Below, piece after piece: positions 8,261 to 17,960 of a stretch of 64,000 nucleotides of DNA. Position numbers and translations under genes: made by a program. This stretch comes from Microcoleus sp. FACHB-672. GTDB lineage: Bacteria > Cyanobacteriota > Cyanobacteriia > Cyanobacteriales > Oscillatoriaceae. Position 1 is the first letter of the stretch, and each line of letters opens with the position of its first letter. The DNA lies in contig NZ_JACJOU010000004.1 of assembly GCF_014695725.1 (NCBI RefSeq), forward strand, positions 186,001-250,000, in the 5' to 3' direction. A model generated the notes under the pieces. The model saw only the letters and a program-made list of their open reading frames with translations. It searched no databases and was not told where the DNA came from.

Positions 8261-10324
8261 ATGGATGAGTTGGATACGCGGGAATGGCTGCTCACAAATG
8301 GTTTAGGAAGTTTTGCCGGCGGTACGGTGTGCGATGCTCATACCCGCACCTATCACGGTTGGCTAATTGCGGCGCTTGAGCCTCCCAGCCGGCGCACGCT
8401 TTTGCTGTCTCATTTAGAGGCAAGCCTAGAAGTTGCCGGTCAGATTTTCGCCCTGGGGACGCATTTCTGGCTAGGCGGGGCAGTTTCCCCGTTGGGGTTC
8501 AATCTGCTGCGCTCTTTTGAAATAGAACCCGTTCCCACCTGGGTTTGGGGTCAAGATAACTGGCAGCTAACCAGGCAATTAGTGATGCCGTATGGAAGAG
8601 AAGAATTCGGAAATTCTCTGACTTCGGCTCAAATTGCCAATTCCCAGCCCGAATTGTGTCACCGGCTGTTAATTCAATATCGCTACACCGGCTCTGAAGT
8701 GGCCACACTGAGGCTGCGCCCTCTGATTGCGGATCGTGACTTTCACCACCAGCAAGGCGCTGATCCTGGGTTGCAGTTTTGGCAAGAAGCCGGTTCTCGG
8801 CAAGTCCGGTTGCAAGGAATCCGCAATGGTGAACCGGCAACGCCTTGGCAACTGCGTTGGAGTGCTGGGGATTACCAACCAGATGGGTTGTGGTACTGGA
8901 ATTATCAATATTTAGAGGAAACGCGGCGAGGTTTAGGGGATCGGGAAGACCTTTACAGTACTGGCGAACTAAGCGTTTCTTTGCAACCAGGGAATGCCGT
9001 GGTTTTGGAAGCGAGGGTGGGATGGCCAGAAGCACCCCTATCTGACCTCAGCAGCGTAGACTTTGAAGCGGCGGTGGAAGCTGAGCAGCAGCGCTTAGAT
9101 GGGCTGTTTGGCCGGCTGTCTCCACCAGATGCCGGTGAGCGGATTTGGCGACAACTGCTGAAGGCGAGCGATCAATTTATTGTTTACAGAAGTTCGATTG
9201 ATGGGCCAACGGTGATTGCCGGCTATCCCTGGTTTAATGACTGGGGCCGGGATACGCTGATCGCGTTGCCTGGATTGGCTTTGGCGACGGGTCGTTTTGA
9301 CATTGCTCGCGGGTTGCTGGAAACCTTTGCCCGTTACTGCCAGCAAGGGTTGATTCCCAATGCTTTCCCGGATGCCGGGGGTGAGCCGTTTTATAACAGT
9401 CTGGATGCAACGCTGTGGTGGGTTGAGACCCTGGGGCTGTATTTGGAAGCGAGCCAGGATTGGGATTTCTTGAACTTTGCCTATCCTGTAGTGCGGCAGA
9501 TTTACAAGGCTTTTACCGCCGGCACTCGTTATAACATTCAGGTGGATGCGTCGGATGGGTTGCTGACGTGGGACGCTGCCGGTGTGGCCCTGACTTGGAT
9601 GGATGCGGTAATTGATGGGCTGCCGGTGACGCCGCGCCGAGGCAAGCCGGTGGAAATTAATGCGCTTTGGTATTCTGCATTGTGTTGGGCGAGCCAGTGG
9701 GCAGAGCGGTTGGCAAGGGATGCCGGTGAGCGCTCTGTGAACTATCAAAATCAGGTTCGCAACTATTCACAAAAAGCGGCAATTGTCAAGAAATCTCTGT
9801 CAAAGTTTTGGAATTCGCAACAAGGTTATTTTTACGACACGCTGGAACCGGATGGGCGTGCCGATCCCCGAATTCGCCCCAATGCAGTGCTGGCGCTTTC
9901 TCTGCATCACTGCGCCTTCTCTGAGGGGCAAGGGCGTCGGGCTTTGCAAGTGGCGCGGGATCGGCTGCTGACGCCCTATGGTTTGCGGAGTCTTGATCCT
10001 GGCGATCCTGGCTATATTGGTGGTTATGCCGGTGATCGGTGGCATCGGGATCGCGCCTATCACCAGGGTACGGTTTGGAGTTGGTTAATTGGCCCATATA
10101 TCCGGGCATGGCAGCGGTTTTATCCGAATGAGCCGGTTGCTTTTGATTGGCAGCCGGTGTTGGATCACTTCCAGCATCAAGCTTGTTTTGGCTCGATTTC
10201 CGAGATTTTTGATGGCGATGCGCCTCACGCACCCCAAGGCGCAATCGCTCAAGCTTGGTCTTTGGCAGAAATTCTGCGTCACTTTGCTGCCGGTGGTCAA
10301 ATTTATAACAACTCAGGAGGGTAG
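8261..10324 (+). CDS. Glycogen debranching enzyme (amylo-alpha-1,6-glucosidase, GH133)
   Basis: A 687-residue protein of the archaeal/cyanobacterial glycogen debranching family. The N-terminal GDE_N-type beta domain begins at once with REWLLTNGLGSFAGGTV (about residues 7-23). The C-terminal (alpha/alpha)6 catalytic domain starts near 290 and carries the conserved PWFNDWGRDTLIALPGL stretch (from residue 323). The family hydrolyses alpha-1,6 branch linkages during glycogen breakdown, which in a cyanobacterium supplies carbon in the dark. Length is normal. The region is GC-rich and dense in GCCGG motifs. ATG 8261 is chosen because homologous sequence begins within the first ten residues. Neighbouring genes show no link to glycogen metabolism. 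Confidence 0.92.
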   Translation: MDELDTREWLLTNGLGSFAGGTVCDAHTRTYHGWLIAALEPPSRRTLLLSHLEASLEVAGQIFALGTHFWLGGAVSPLGFNLLRSFEIEPVPTWVWGQDNWQLTRQLVMPYGREEFGNSLTSAQIANSQPELCHRLLIQYRYTGSEVATLRLRPLIADRDFHHQQGADPGLQFWQEAGSRQVRLQGIRNGEPATPWQLRWSAGDYQPDGLWYWNYQYLEETRRGLGDREDLYSTGELSVSLQPGNAVVLEARVGWPEAPLSDLSSVDFEAAVEAEQQRLDGLFGRLSPPDAGERIWRQLLKASDQFIVYRSSIDGPTVIAGYPWFNDWGRDTLIALPGLALATGRFDIARGLLETFARYCQQGLIPNAFPDAGGEPFYNSLDATLWWVETLGLYLEASQDWDFLNFAYPVVRQIYKAFTAGTRYNIQVDASDGLLTWDAAGVALTWMDAVIDGLPVTPRRGKPVEINALWYSALCWASQWAERLARDAGERSVNYQNQVRNYSQKAAIVKKSLSKFWNSQQGYFYDTLEPDGRADPRIRPNAVLALSLHHCAFSEGQGRRALQVARDRLLTPYGLRSLDPGDPGYIGGYAGDRWHRDRAYHQGTVWSWLIGPYIRAWQRFYPNEPVAFDWQPVLDHFQHQACFGSISEIFDGDAPHAPQGAIAQAWSLAEILRHFAAGGQIYNNSGG

Positions 10325-10430
10325 CTAGTTGGCTCGTAGGAGAGTCGATTTGTTATTCAGAATTCCTGAGTGCTTGTAGGGAGATTCTACGACAAAATAA
10401 CAGGTTTTATTTCAGCAGGCGATAAGCGCC

Positions 10431-10890
10431 TCAAGCAACCCCTATTCCCAATACTGCGGGTGCGGCAACAGCAGCACCTCCACCAAGCATTACAGCAGGT
10501 GCAATACCTCCGACCATTAATGCAATTCTTCTTGCTGTTTTGGCATCTTTCCTAGCATTACACTCATGCTGAGGCAGATCTTCGTTGTCTTCAAGAAATT
10601 TTCCTATTACTATGTCACTCGCTAAACCACTTACAAGACTGCCCACACCTAAAATACCAGCAGCGGCTTTACCGGCAACAGCAACATTAACGAAGCAGCT
10701 TTTCTAAATCCCACTTTCATAAGAGTTGTTGCTATAGAATTTAAAGACTTTATCGCGACTTCGGTCGCTTTGTGACTAGCAATTTTAGTTGCTTTTTAAG
10801 TTGCGATTTTTGTAGCCACACTAATAGGGGCCGCAGCACCAGCACCTGCTACGCCTGCTCTTACATTGTTCACTTGCTCGCTCTTATATT
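10431..10890 (-). pseudogene. Decayed Gly/Ala-rich hydrophobic protein gene
   Basis: The minus strand shows coding traces broken by changes. From about 10890 the frame reads VNNVRAGVAGAGAAAPISV, meets a stop, continues to KVGFRKAASL, then needs a frame change near 10690. After that it runs GKAAAGILGVGSLVSGLASD and on through a hydrophobic Gly/Ala-rich end to a stop at 10431. No piece has a proper start. I do not recognise the family. I read it as a pseudogene; an unannotated programmed frameshift is less likely given the additional stop. Confidence 0.5.
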
Positions 10891-11049
10891 TTCCTGTTTT
10901 GCACCAGTAAGCAAAGTGTTCGCAGTTGTTACTATGGGCATATTGCCAATAAAATACCCCCATGCGTTAAATGAGTGGGAACCTCACTACGGCAGCGCCA
11001 GAAAAAGCTTTCCTTGTATATTGGTTATCTTCCTACTGCTCAAACTTAT

Positions 11050-11471
11050 ATTGAGCGTAATAGGAGGTACTGTGGCAATCATGTTACGCACATTAGCGAT
11101 TGTGCTTTGCTTCTTACCGGACAAGAATGAAGTTTCGGAAAAGCTTTAAAAGACAGCGACAGAGAGCAGCACTCCTGTTTTGGTGGGGTTGCTTACCTTT
11201 CTTGCCGATAAAGCATACGTTACACGACGTCTGCTTAATAAACAATCGGCTAATAAGGAACAAGTTTAGGTTGAGGAACAATCCCTTGAAACTTTGAAAA
11301 CTCAGTAACGAAGAATAAAAATTCGTCTGCTGCCTCTAGCCTTGCGTGCCGTAAGGCTGTTGGGGGACGCTTGCGTAGTAAACAACTGGCGAATCAGGAA
11401 CAAGTTCAAATTGAGGAAGAACCCCCTGAAAACTCAATAACCGAGAACAACAATTCGTCTGTTGATTCATA
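11050..11471 (+). pseudogene. Decayed gene remnants with a duplicated C-terminal segment
   Basis: On the plus strand, 11100-11290 and 11380-11471 each contain a diverged copy of one C-terminal segment. The first reads LLNKQSANKEQV then a stop, then VEEQSLETLKTQ. The second reads LRSKQLANQEQVQIEEEPPE and ends TAG at 11469-11471. The first copy is preceded by PVLVGLLTFLADKAYVTRRL in the same frame. Frames are broken several times upstream. This looks like a tandemly duplicated, decaying gene end of unknown family. Confidence 0.45.
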
Positions 11472-11505
11472 GTCAAAGCCAATCTTCAAGCATAGAAAAA
11501 CTTAG

Positions 11506-11542
11506 GGGAGCAACCCAACGAAGATATAGGCTACTCCCCTAA
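11506..11542 (-). terminator. Intrinsic terminator downstream of the tRNA
   Basis: A 9-bp perfect stem (11512-11520 with 11534-11542, TTAGGGGAG / CTCCCCTAA) is followed on the minus strand by GTTTTTC. It lies about 30 bases after the 3' end of the minus-strand tRNA, as expected for its terminator. Confidence 0.6.
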
Positions 11543-11571
11543 AATGCTGACTTCATAATATTTTTGTAAAT

Positions 11572-11643
11572 GGCTCAAGCGGGATTTGAACCTGCGACCT
11601 TGGGCTTATGAGTCCCCTGCTCTAACCACTGAGCTACTGAGCC
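11572..11643 (-). tRNA. tRNA with CAT anticodon (Met or lysidine-type Ile2)
   Basis: A 72-nt cloverleaf on the minus strand, GGCTCAG ... TTGAGCC, with D-arm GCTC/GAGC, anticodon loop CTCATAA and TTCAAAT T-loop. CCA is not encoded. The anticodon CAT allows elongator Met or Ile2 (after lysidine modification). The CTCATAA loop and the D-arm region resemble bacterial Ile2 more than elongator Met, but I cannot settle it. The anticodon stem pairs at only three of five positions (27G-43A and 31A-39G are mismatched), and the T-stem has an A51-C63 mismatch. Confidence 0.85.
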
Positions 11644-12211
11644 GTGCTTTTTTTCAGCCTTAATATCTTAACTCATCAAAGTTCAAGAGTGCAATAGCTA
11701 AATTGCAAATTGACTGACAAATTTATGAAAATTTTTCCAGGTAATCTCTCAAAACTGCTGATACGGCTGAGTTTTCTGAGGTTAGCCAGTCAACCGGCAA
11801 CAATTGTGAATTCCTTCACGGGATCTTCATATTTCGATGTTAATCTCGAAAATAGAACCCTTTCAGGAAAGCAATCTAACGAGAGGGTGAGGACTGGTTA
11901 AAGCGATTTGTCTAGAGAAGTCTCCAGAAATCAAATCGGTGAAATTCAGATTCCTTCAAAACTTAGCTATCTTGAAGAGTTGGAACGCACAACATCTGCT
12001 GCGACAGAGTTGGCTAAAAGTTGTTTCACTTAACCAGACTTTTCTCAGAAAGATGCTTAAGGGAGCCAATTGGCTGCCCTGTCATCTATCCAATTAGCAC
12101 AACAGGTGTTTTTATTCACGATTGTGCCCTGGGTGAGATTTTGAGTGGGGGATGTCTAAAATGGGCACTTCAGACTTCCACACTCAAGATTCTCTCAATC
12201 CTGCCGCTTAA
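11644..12211. other. Intergenic, no gene seen
   Basis: About 570 bases lie between the tRNA and the M23 peptidase gene. Short frames occur, but none has a ribosome binding site or recognisable sequence. The part next to 11644 presumably contains the tRNA promoter. Confidence 0.4.
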
Positions 12212-14608
12212 CTACTGAGGTAACATGGCAATCGGATCGATGGCTCCCGTGCCACGCCGGTGGAGTTCAAAGTGAAGGTGCGGGCCGGTACTAAAGCCGG
12301 TGCTGCCCATTTCAGCGATTTGCTGGCCTTGCTCGACTTGTTGGCCTTCGCGCACTAGAATCCGGTCATTGTGGGCGTATAGCGTCAAGCTGCCATCTGG
12401 ATGCTGAATTTCAACCAGATTGCCATAACCCCCCTCGTTCCAGCTTGCGTAGGTGATAACACCAGGCGCAGCGGCGACAATTGGCGTGCCAATGGGACCG
12501 GCAACGTCAATGCCTGCGTGCATCCGTCCCCAGCGCCAGCCATAACCTGAGGTCATTTCTCCCTTAGCCGGCCAGATATAGCCATTAAAGCTAGCTGCTC
12601 CGTTGGGCAAATAGCGCTCAGCAGGGGCGAGAGGCGGTAAATCTGGAGAAACCATGCGGGGTTGAATGCCTTGATTGTAGGCATCAGCGCCAATTGGTGC
12701 TGTCGCAACAACCGGCGCTTGTTCGGGAGCCGGTTGCGTTATTTGTCCACTTCGGGTTCCCAACCGAGCTTGCTGTGGGAGTTTTCCCTGCAACGACTCA
12801 CGAGGCTGAGCGGGAGTGAACTCTGGGTTGCTGATTTCTCTAGTCGGCACAGATAAGTTCATCACAGAAGGCACCACCGGCGTCGGAGTGGCGATGGCTG
12901 CGTTCCCTTGATTGCTAACTTTCTGTGTCTGGTACTTCTCTCTGAGCTTGAGGACTTCAGCCCTTAACCCTTCAACGTAAGGGTTAGATTTGTGGTTAAC
13001 TTCAGACTCAAGCGACTGATTTGGTTGAACCGGCACCACTGCTACGTTGGCGCTTTCGTTGGGTTTGGATTCCATCGAACTCGAAAAACTGCCGACGATC
13101 TCAGGAGTCCCAGGAGTCACCAACGGTAGAGTCGGGTTCAATGCTGAAGCCGGCTGCGGAATTATAAGATTCGGCACTTGCTTCTCTTCAATCAGCTCAG
13201 TATTCGCTGCCGGGTTGTAAGCCGCTTCCGGTGCCACATTACTGTTGGCAATCAGAGTCATCGTCTGAGCTTGGGGTTTACCGGCATCAGCGACAGGAAT
13301 TTTCAGCGTTTGATCCACATTGATAAAATTCGGATCCCTCAGCTCATTCGCATGAATCAACTCTGACTGAGAAACTCCATAATTCTGGGCAATCACACCG
13401 ACTGTGTCGCCCGAATTGACTCGGTAAACATTTGCTTTCGCTTCTTTGACTTGCTTAGAAGGAATCACAACCGTTTGTCTGTCGTCCGTTGCAATCACAA
13501 CCGCTTGCGACATATCCGGCACTTGTACTCCCTGTGAGGGCGTAAACACCGGCTGTTTGTCTTCAAGAGGCGATGCTGCCATCTCTGGGGCTGGCACCAC
13601 AGTCGTTTCCGGTGTGGGCACACTCAGTGGCACGCTCTTGATTGCAGCTTCCGGACTCGCTGCCGGCACCACGGGCACAAACTCTGGATGCGGCACCACA
13701 GTCGTTTCCGGTGTGGGCGCAATCAGTGGCACATTCTTGAATTCAGCTTCCGGACTCGCTGCCGGTACTACTGGCACTAACACTTCTCGATCCGCCCCGA
13801 CAGACGGATAGGAAAAGTTTGTGATTTGATTGGCCACAGAGGGGTTTTGCCCCCGCTCCGTAACCCATTGAGATGAACTTGCAGGCTCCTCAGACCGCAA
13901 CTCCGCCAGACCATTTTTCAGCCGATTCGATGATCGCTGTAAATTTTTGATGGCAACATCTTGATTTGCCTTTAAAACCTCTTGCTTAGCCTTAAACAGC
14001 TCATTAACGTCATCCGCAATCGGACTGTTAATGGCTAAGGGTACCACCAGCGTGTTTGCCGGCGACACCACCTGAAATTCCTCAAAGCTCCTTGTGGCCT
14101 CAGGAATATCCAGCCTTGGCTCTGCAAGCCGGACAGGCTCTGAGCTAATGCTGTAGGAAGGTTCGTTTGCCGTAACGGGCAAAGCTATTTCCGTAGAATC
14201 AACTTCAGGTGACAAGGGCAAAAGCCTTGAATCTTCCTGTTCCGCGTGTCTGGGTAGCGCATTCGCTTCAGGTATGGCAATCACTGTCTGGGCAGCCGGT
14301 GTCACTTCATCGGTGACCGGCAACCAAGCTGTTTGATCTAACGATGAGATTGCCCTCTTCGCCGTCGGTTCAGCTTTTATGGGTTCAGCTGCAAACGCTC
14401 TATCTCCTTGTCTCGGCAGAAACAGGCTAGAGGCACCCATAGAAATGGCCAATCCAATCATGGCTGCAGAAGTACGAACCCGGCGGTTGCCCTCTGGGTG
14501 CGCCTGCCTGAATAATCCCAACTTGCACGCAGAAAATTTTACTAACGCCTCCTTTTCTGAAGAGGGGGAAGGAACAAACCTTACCTTCTGCGGAAATTCT
14601 CGTTTCAA
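12212..14608 (-). CDS. LysM/M23 peptidoglycan endopeptidase-type envelope protein
   Basis: About 798 residues. After a basic N-terminus there is a hydrophobic segment (around 50-65, AAMIGLAISMGASSLF), then a long Pro/Ala/Glu-rich linker containing two 33-residue tandem repeats (VPVVPAASPEA...; about residues 275-342). A LysM domain follows (about 393-440, YRVNSGDTVGVIAQNYGVS), more low-complexity linker, and a C-terminal M23 peptidase domain. The zinc site is intact: His697 and Asp701 in HAGID, and His777 and His779 in HLHFE. It should bind and cut, or regulate cutting of, peptidoglycan, as NlpD/EnvC relatives do. I chose TTG 14608 because a perfect AGGAGGT lies 6 bases upstream; an in-frame TTG at 14674 lacks such support. 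Confidence 0.88.
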   Translation of the reverse strand: MKREFPQKVRFVPSPSSEKEALVKFSACKLGLFRQAHPEGNRRVRTSAAMIGLAISMGASSLFLPRQGDRAFAAEPIKAEPTAKRAISSLDQTAWLPVTDEVTPAAQTVIAIPEANALPRHAEQEDSRLLPLSPEVDSTEIALPVTANEPSYSISSEPVRLAEPRLDIPEATRSFEEFQVVSPANTLVVPLAINSPIADDVNELFKAKQEVLKANQDVAIKNLQRSSNRLKNGLAELRSEEPASSSQWVTERGQNPSVANQITNFSYPSVGADREVLVPVVPAASPEAEFKNVPLIAPTPETTVVPHPEFVPVVPAASPEAAIKSVPLSVPTPETTVVPAPEMAASPLEDKQPVFTPSQGVQVPDMSQAVVIATDDRQTVVIPSKQVKEAKANVYRVNSGDTVGVIAQNYGVSQSELIHANELRDPNFINVDQTLKIPVADAGKPQAQTMTLIANSNVAPEAAYNPAANTELIEEKQVPNLIIPQPASALNPTLPLVTPGTPEIVGSFSSSMESKPNESANVAVVPVQPNQSLESEVNHKSNPYVEGLRAEVLKLREKYQTQKVSNQGNAAIATPTPVVPSVMNLSVPTREISNPEFTPAQPRESLQGKLPQQARLGTRSGQITQPAPEQAPVVATAPIGADAYNQGIQPRMVSPDLPPLAPAERYLPNGAASFNGYIWPAKGEMTSGYGWRWGRMHAGIDVAGPIGTPIVAAAPGVITYASWNEGGYGNLVEIQHPDGSLTLYAHNDRILVREGQQVEQGQQIAEMGSTGFSTGPHLHFELHRRGTGAIDPIAMLPQ

Positions 14609-14614
14609 GAAACG

Positions 14615-14621
14615 ACCTCCT
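14615..14621 (-). promoter_or_regulatory. Ribosome binding site deciding a TTG start
   Basis: AGGAGGT on the minus strand, exactly 6 bases before TTG 14608. It is a full match to the anti-Shine-Dalgarno sequence, CCTCC, at the 3' end of the 16S rRNA in this window. It favours the shorter M23 reading over the upstream TTG. Confidence 0.75.
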
Positions 14622-15414
14622 AACAACCAGCGCTTAACTGTCCTTGAGTGAACCAATCTATTATGACCAATCAATGATGAGAATCACCTCTAAAAGAGAT
14701 CTAAATCACTGAGAGTCGATATGCTTAGGCAAGATTACCCTGCTTTTCCAATTTAGACAAGCTTACATTGATAAAAACCTCAGACCGGAGAGTTTTCGTC
14801 TAGCCTCGAGTGGTCAGGGGCTTGTGTAAGGCTTTCTCGCTGCTGTTCAGCGCTGTGTAGATGTTGGCACCGTTACTGTGGCCAAATAACGGAATTGACT
14901 CACCAGACGTGTATTTACGCTTATTTTTTCGAGAAATACAACCCTACCTTTTGGCTGCTCCGCTCTGGCATTACTCAAGTAACCGCCTCCACTGAAGCGC
15001 TCAATCTGCCAGTTTTGCTTAACAGATAAGTGTTTGAGCGAATTGAAGCTCATTGTTTTCGATCAAAAAAAACTATCTATTTCGCCACCTGTTCTCTCTG
15101 AGAGTTTGATAGAAATTTCTTATCACAAGTAACTTCGGCTCATTTTTATCATACCTGGATAGTTTTGGGATGATTATAGAACGACTTTACTAACTGTCGA
15201 AGTATTTAATCTCTTTTATGTAAAGGTTATTTATAAAAAATTATTTAATATCTGTGTAGATATATTAGGGATTTCCCTTCAGAACAAGTGTGCAATAATT
15301 CATCTTGCTGAAATCGCTACAGGTTAAGGTTTTCCACAGATGTGGCGGCCAGAACTATAAAGTGATAAAGTCATGACCGGCCTCACCAGTAGCGACTGTC
15401 AGCCGGCAAAGTTT
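14622..15414. other. Intergenic, no gene seen
   Basis: About 800 bases upstream of the M23 gene. The 15060-15300 part is AT-rich and probably carries promoters. A 68-codon minus-strand frame at 14847-15053 lacks a binding site or any family likeness, so I do not call it a gene. Confidence 0.4.
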
Positions 15415-15876
15415 TCAGCCCAAATAGCCCAATTGACGGCGCGCTTCAAATAAACCTATTGCCGCACTCACTGAAAGATTAAGGCTGCGAACGTGGGGCT
15501 GTGTCATGGGAATGTAGACAGTCTCATCACACGCAGATAACACTTCTGCCGACAGACCTAGGGTTTCACTGCCAAACAATAGCCAATCATTGGGCAGAAA
15601 CTGAAATTGAATATAGCTACACTTTCCGCGAGTGCTAAATCCCACACATCGACCCCCACGCGCTTGCTGGAAATCTTGGAAAGCTTCTACAGATAGGTGA
15701 TACTGCCAATTCACATACGGCCAGTAGTCCAAACCGGCTCGTTTGAGATAGCGATCACTAATTTCAAAGCCCATTGGTCCCACTAAATGCAGTTCTGTGC
15801 CGGTAGCGGCACAAGTACGGGCAATATTGCCAGTATTTGGCGGAATTTGGGGATGAATCAAGACAATTTGAGGCAT
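15415..15876 (-). CDS. trmL: tRNA (cytidine(34)-2'-O)-methyltransferase
   Basis: 153 residues, the normal length of TrmL (SpoU/TrmH superfamily, SPOUT fold). The N-terminus has the family sequence IVLIHPQIPPNTGNIARTCAATG. The C-terminal knot has the motif-2 and motif-3 regions LLFGSETLGL and IPMTQPHVRSLNLSVSAAIGLFEA. The enzyme 2'-O-methylates the wobble nucleotide of tRNA-Leu isoacceptors with S-adenosylmethionine. ATG 15876 starts directly on the conserved MPQIVLIHP. It is separated from the glutamate-cysteine ligase gene by 160 bases on the same strand, so co-transcription is possible but not shown. Confidence 0.92.
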   Translation of the reverse strand: MPQIVLIHPQIPPNTGNIARTCAATGTELHLVGPMGFEISDRYLKRAGLDYWPYVNWQYHLSVEAFQDFQQARGGRCVGFSTRGKCSYIQFQFLPNDWLLFGSETLGLSAEVLSACDETVYIPMTQPHVRSLNLSVSAAIGLFEARRQLGYLG

Positions 15877-16036
15877 GAATTACTTAATCAATCTTAATGC
15901 CGGCAACTATAGACTTAATCAGGCTCTCCAGACTGACTAAACCCCTCTCAAGATAGAGGTTAACTATTGCTTTTTCTAATACACCCTCCACCCACTCCAT
16001 TGATTAAATATTCTAATTTCCCATTTGGGCACTGAA

Positions 16037-17188
16037 CTAAGCAGCCAACAGTTGGCATAACTTATCTTCTAGATCCCGTTCTTGCTCAGCCATCGATTGA
16101 ATAGCCTGAGTGATAATACTCTGACAATCGAGTCCTCCAGAGTGCATTTTTAGCCACTGTTGGGCGCTATTGCCTTCTCGGAGAATTTTTTTCAGGGGTG
16201 AGAGGAAGCAACTGAAGCCGCGTTTTTTAGCCACAGGCCAAACTTCTTGGTAAATTTCCTCAATCCAATCTCTAGCTAAGATGGGCCTGCCGTCCTGCCA
16301 GTGTCGCAGCTGGGCATCTAAACTTTGATGGGCAGCAGCCTGTTCGTTAGCATCCGTTAAGACTACTAATTCTTCTGCTCGGTTCCCTGCCGGCAACTGG
16401 CTCATTTCCAAAGGATCTAAACCCGGATCATTAAGCAATTGCCACAATCTCGCTTCTAATAACGCCGTAATCGCCAGCAGCGAAATCGGATCGGTAACTA
16501 GGTCGCAAATTCTTAGTTCCAGCCGGTTGAGATTGTAAGGACGCCGATCACCATTAGGGCGCACTGATGACCACAAGTGGCGAACATTTTGCATGGTTCC
16601 CAGCACCAGCTGAGCTTCAGTCCACTGCACAAAATGGCGGTGGCTTTCAAATAGCGGAACATGGGCCGGCGTTTTCGGAAACATCCGCCACCGGGTCGAG
16701 TGATTGCCGGTGATTTGGCCATTGAGGAACGGCGAAGAGGCACTGAGGGCGAGATATAAAGGAGCTTCTACGCGGATCAGGCGACAAGCCCGCATCAGTT
16801 GCTCCAAATCGCTGATGCCTATATTAATGTGAATGCTGGCGGTGACAACAGTAGTGCCGTAAGTTTGTTCAATGTAATCGTGGTAGGGATTATTGGGGTC
16901 AGATCGGTAGAAGCGATCGCTCCCTTCTAAGGGCAACGTACTGCCAGGGATCACCGTGTAATCACCCAGATTTTTTAAATACTCCCGCAACTCCACTCTC
17001 GGGCGCACTAAGGCACATAACAACCGCTCATAGCGACAAAAAGGCGCAGTGGTATATTCCACGTTACGACTATCTGGCTCTCGGACAAATCCATCTAAGT
17101 CAGCCACAATTCGGTCAGACAACCCCACAACCCTGCCTTGGGGTGTGCCGGTGTACATTTCGACTTCAAAGCCTTTTGATAGCAGCAC
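16037..17188 (-). CDS. gshA: Glutamate-cysteine ligase, cyanobacterial type
   Basis: 383 residues, matching the cyanobacterial GCS2-like glutamate-cysteine ligase family that starts MLLSKGFEVEMYTGTPQG. It catalyses the first, ATP-dependent step of glutathione synthesis in the cytosol. Conserved internal stretches include VTASIHINIGI (about residues 115-126) and the Arg/Glu-rich NRLELRICDLVTDP (about 220-233), of the type that bind substrate and metal in this superfamily. The start is GTG 17188, well supported by AAGGAG 6 bases upstream. The second enzyme, glutathione synthetase, is not in this window. Confidence 0.92.
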   Translation of the reverse strand: MLLSKGFEVEMYTGTPQGRVVGLSDRIVADLDGFVREPDSRNVEYTTAPFCRYERLLCALVRPRVELREYLKNLGDYTVIPGSTLPLEGSDRFYRSDPNNPYHDYIEQTYGTTVVTASIHINIGISDLEQLMRACRLIRVEAPLYLALSASSPFLNGQITGNHSTRWRMFPKTPAHVPLFESHRHFVQWTEAQLVLGTMQNVRHLWSSVRPNGDRRPYNLNRLELRICDLVTDPISLLAITALLEARLWQLLNDPGLDPLEMSQLPAGNRAEELVVLTDANEQAAAHQSLDAQLRHWQDGRPILARDWIEEIYQEVWPVAKKRGFSCFLSPLKKILREGNSAQQWLKMHSGGLDCQSIITQAIQSMAEQERDLEDKLCQLLAA

Positions 17189-17960
17189 AGTTTCTCCTTT
17201 GCTGAGTTAATGACTCTTTATCTAATATCAGGGAAAAGTGGGCGCTACATCTACCGAGCGTCTGAGGTTTTCGCTGAGCTTGTCACTAGATAGTTGTGTA
17301 TATCCTTTCTAATTTACATAAAATTTAGGCAAAGATACTCAATTGTGATTATTAAAAGTCTACTTGACTGCAAAAGTTCTAACACTTATACAAAGAATTT
17401 CCACACTTGCTTTCCTGTAACTTTATTTTTTATGGGCTTAGGCTTTACCTAACACAAAGTAACCTAACGATTTGATTGAAAGCCCCACAAAAACTGGGCA
17501 AACAAGGAACCCTAAACTTCAAAAAATGCTGTATTTTTTTTATCCAAAGCCTAATTAAAAAGCTTGTTCTGCAAGAAAGGCAAGTGCTACCCAAAGTAGT
17601 AAAAATAGACAGTATTTTTAAGATTTTAAATATTTAAAAGTAAATAATTAAAATTTTAGATAAGTAGTTACCTTTTATCTTTAGCAAAAAGTTTTCAGGG
17701 AGAATTTTCGTAAAGTGTTAAAAATATATTTCTAGCCAAGCTAAACCATTAACACTGTTTGTTGCGAACAGACAAACTTCGCCGAACGTGCAGCAGACGA
17801 GAATGTATCTCTGGGTCACAAGAGCACAACAAGGGAATTAGGCTAATCGGATGCGAGTCCCCTACTTAGCCTGTAAGATAAAACACTATCAAACGAGGTC
17901 TTCAGAGATGGCCTTGTATCCTGCCTTGCCGATCATCAATGAGAGAGTATAACTGAGTCT
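17189..17960. other. Long intergenic region between gshA and the amino-acid importer
   Basis: About 770 bases, strongly AT-rich from 17300 to 17750, between divergently transcribed genes. It must hold both promoters. A 7-bp perfect inverted repeat (AGGCTAA 17840-17846 / TTAGCCT 17866-17872) lies about 90 bases before the importer start and may be a leader hairpin. I looked for an NtcA box (GTA-N8-TAC) and the glutamine riboswitch pattern and found neither convincingly. Confidence 0.4.

Noticed and set aside
8499-9035. 178-codon frame antisense to the debranching enzyme, with others at 9095-9748 and 9786-10244
   Set aside because: Typical antisense shadows of a GC-rich gene; composition is not protein-like and no start signals are seen.
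13579-13776. Tandem repeats that might be a CRISPR array
   Set aside because: Only two in-frame 99-base copies without spacers; they encode Pro/Ala linker repeats of the M23 protein.
14847-15053. 68-codon minus-strand frame in the M23 upstream spacer
   Set aside because: Lacks a binding site or any family resemblance.
17761-17960. Possible glutamine riboswitch or NtcA box before the amino-acid importer
   Set aside because: I could not match the conserved riboswitch core or a GTA-N8-TAC site; only a small inverted repeat is real.
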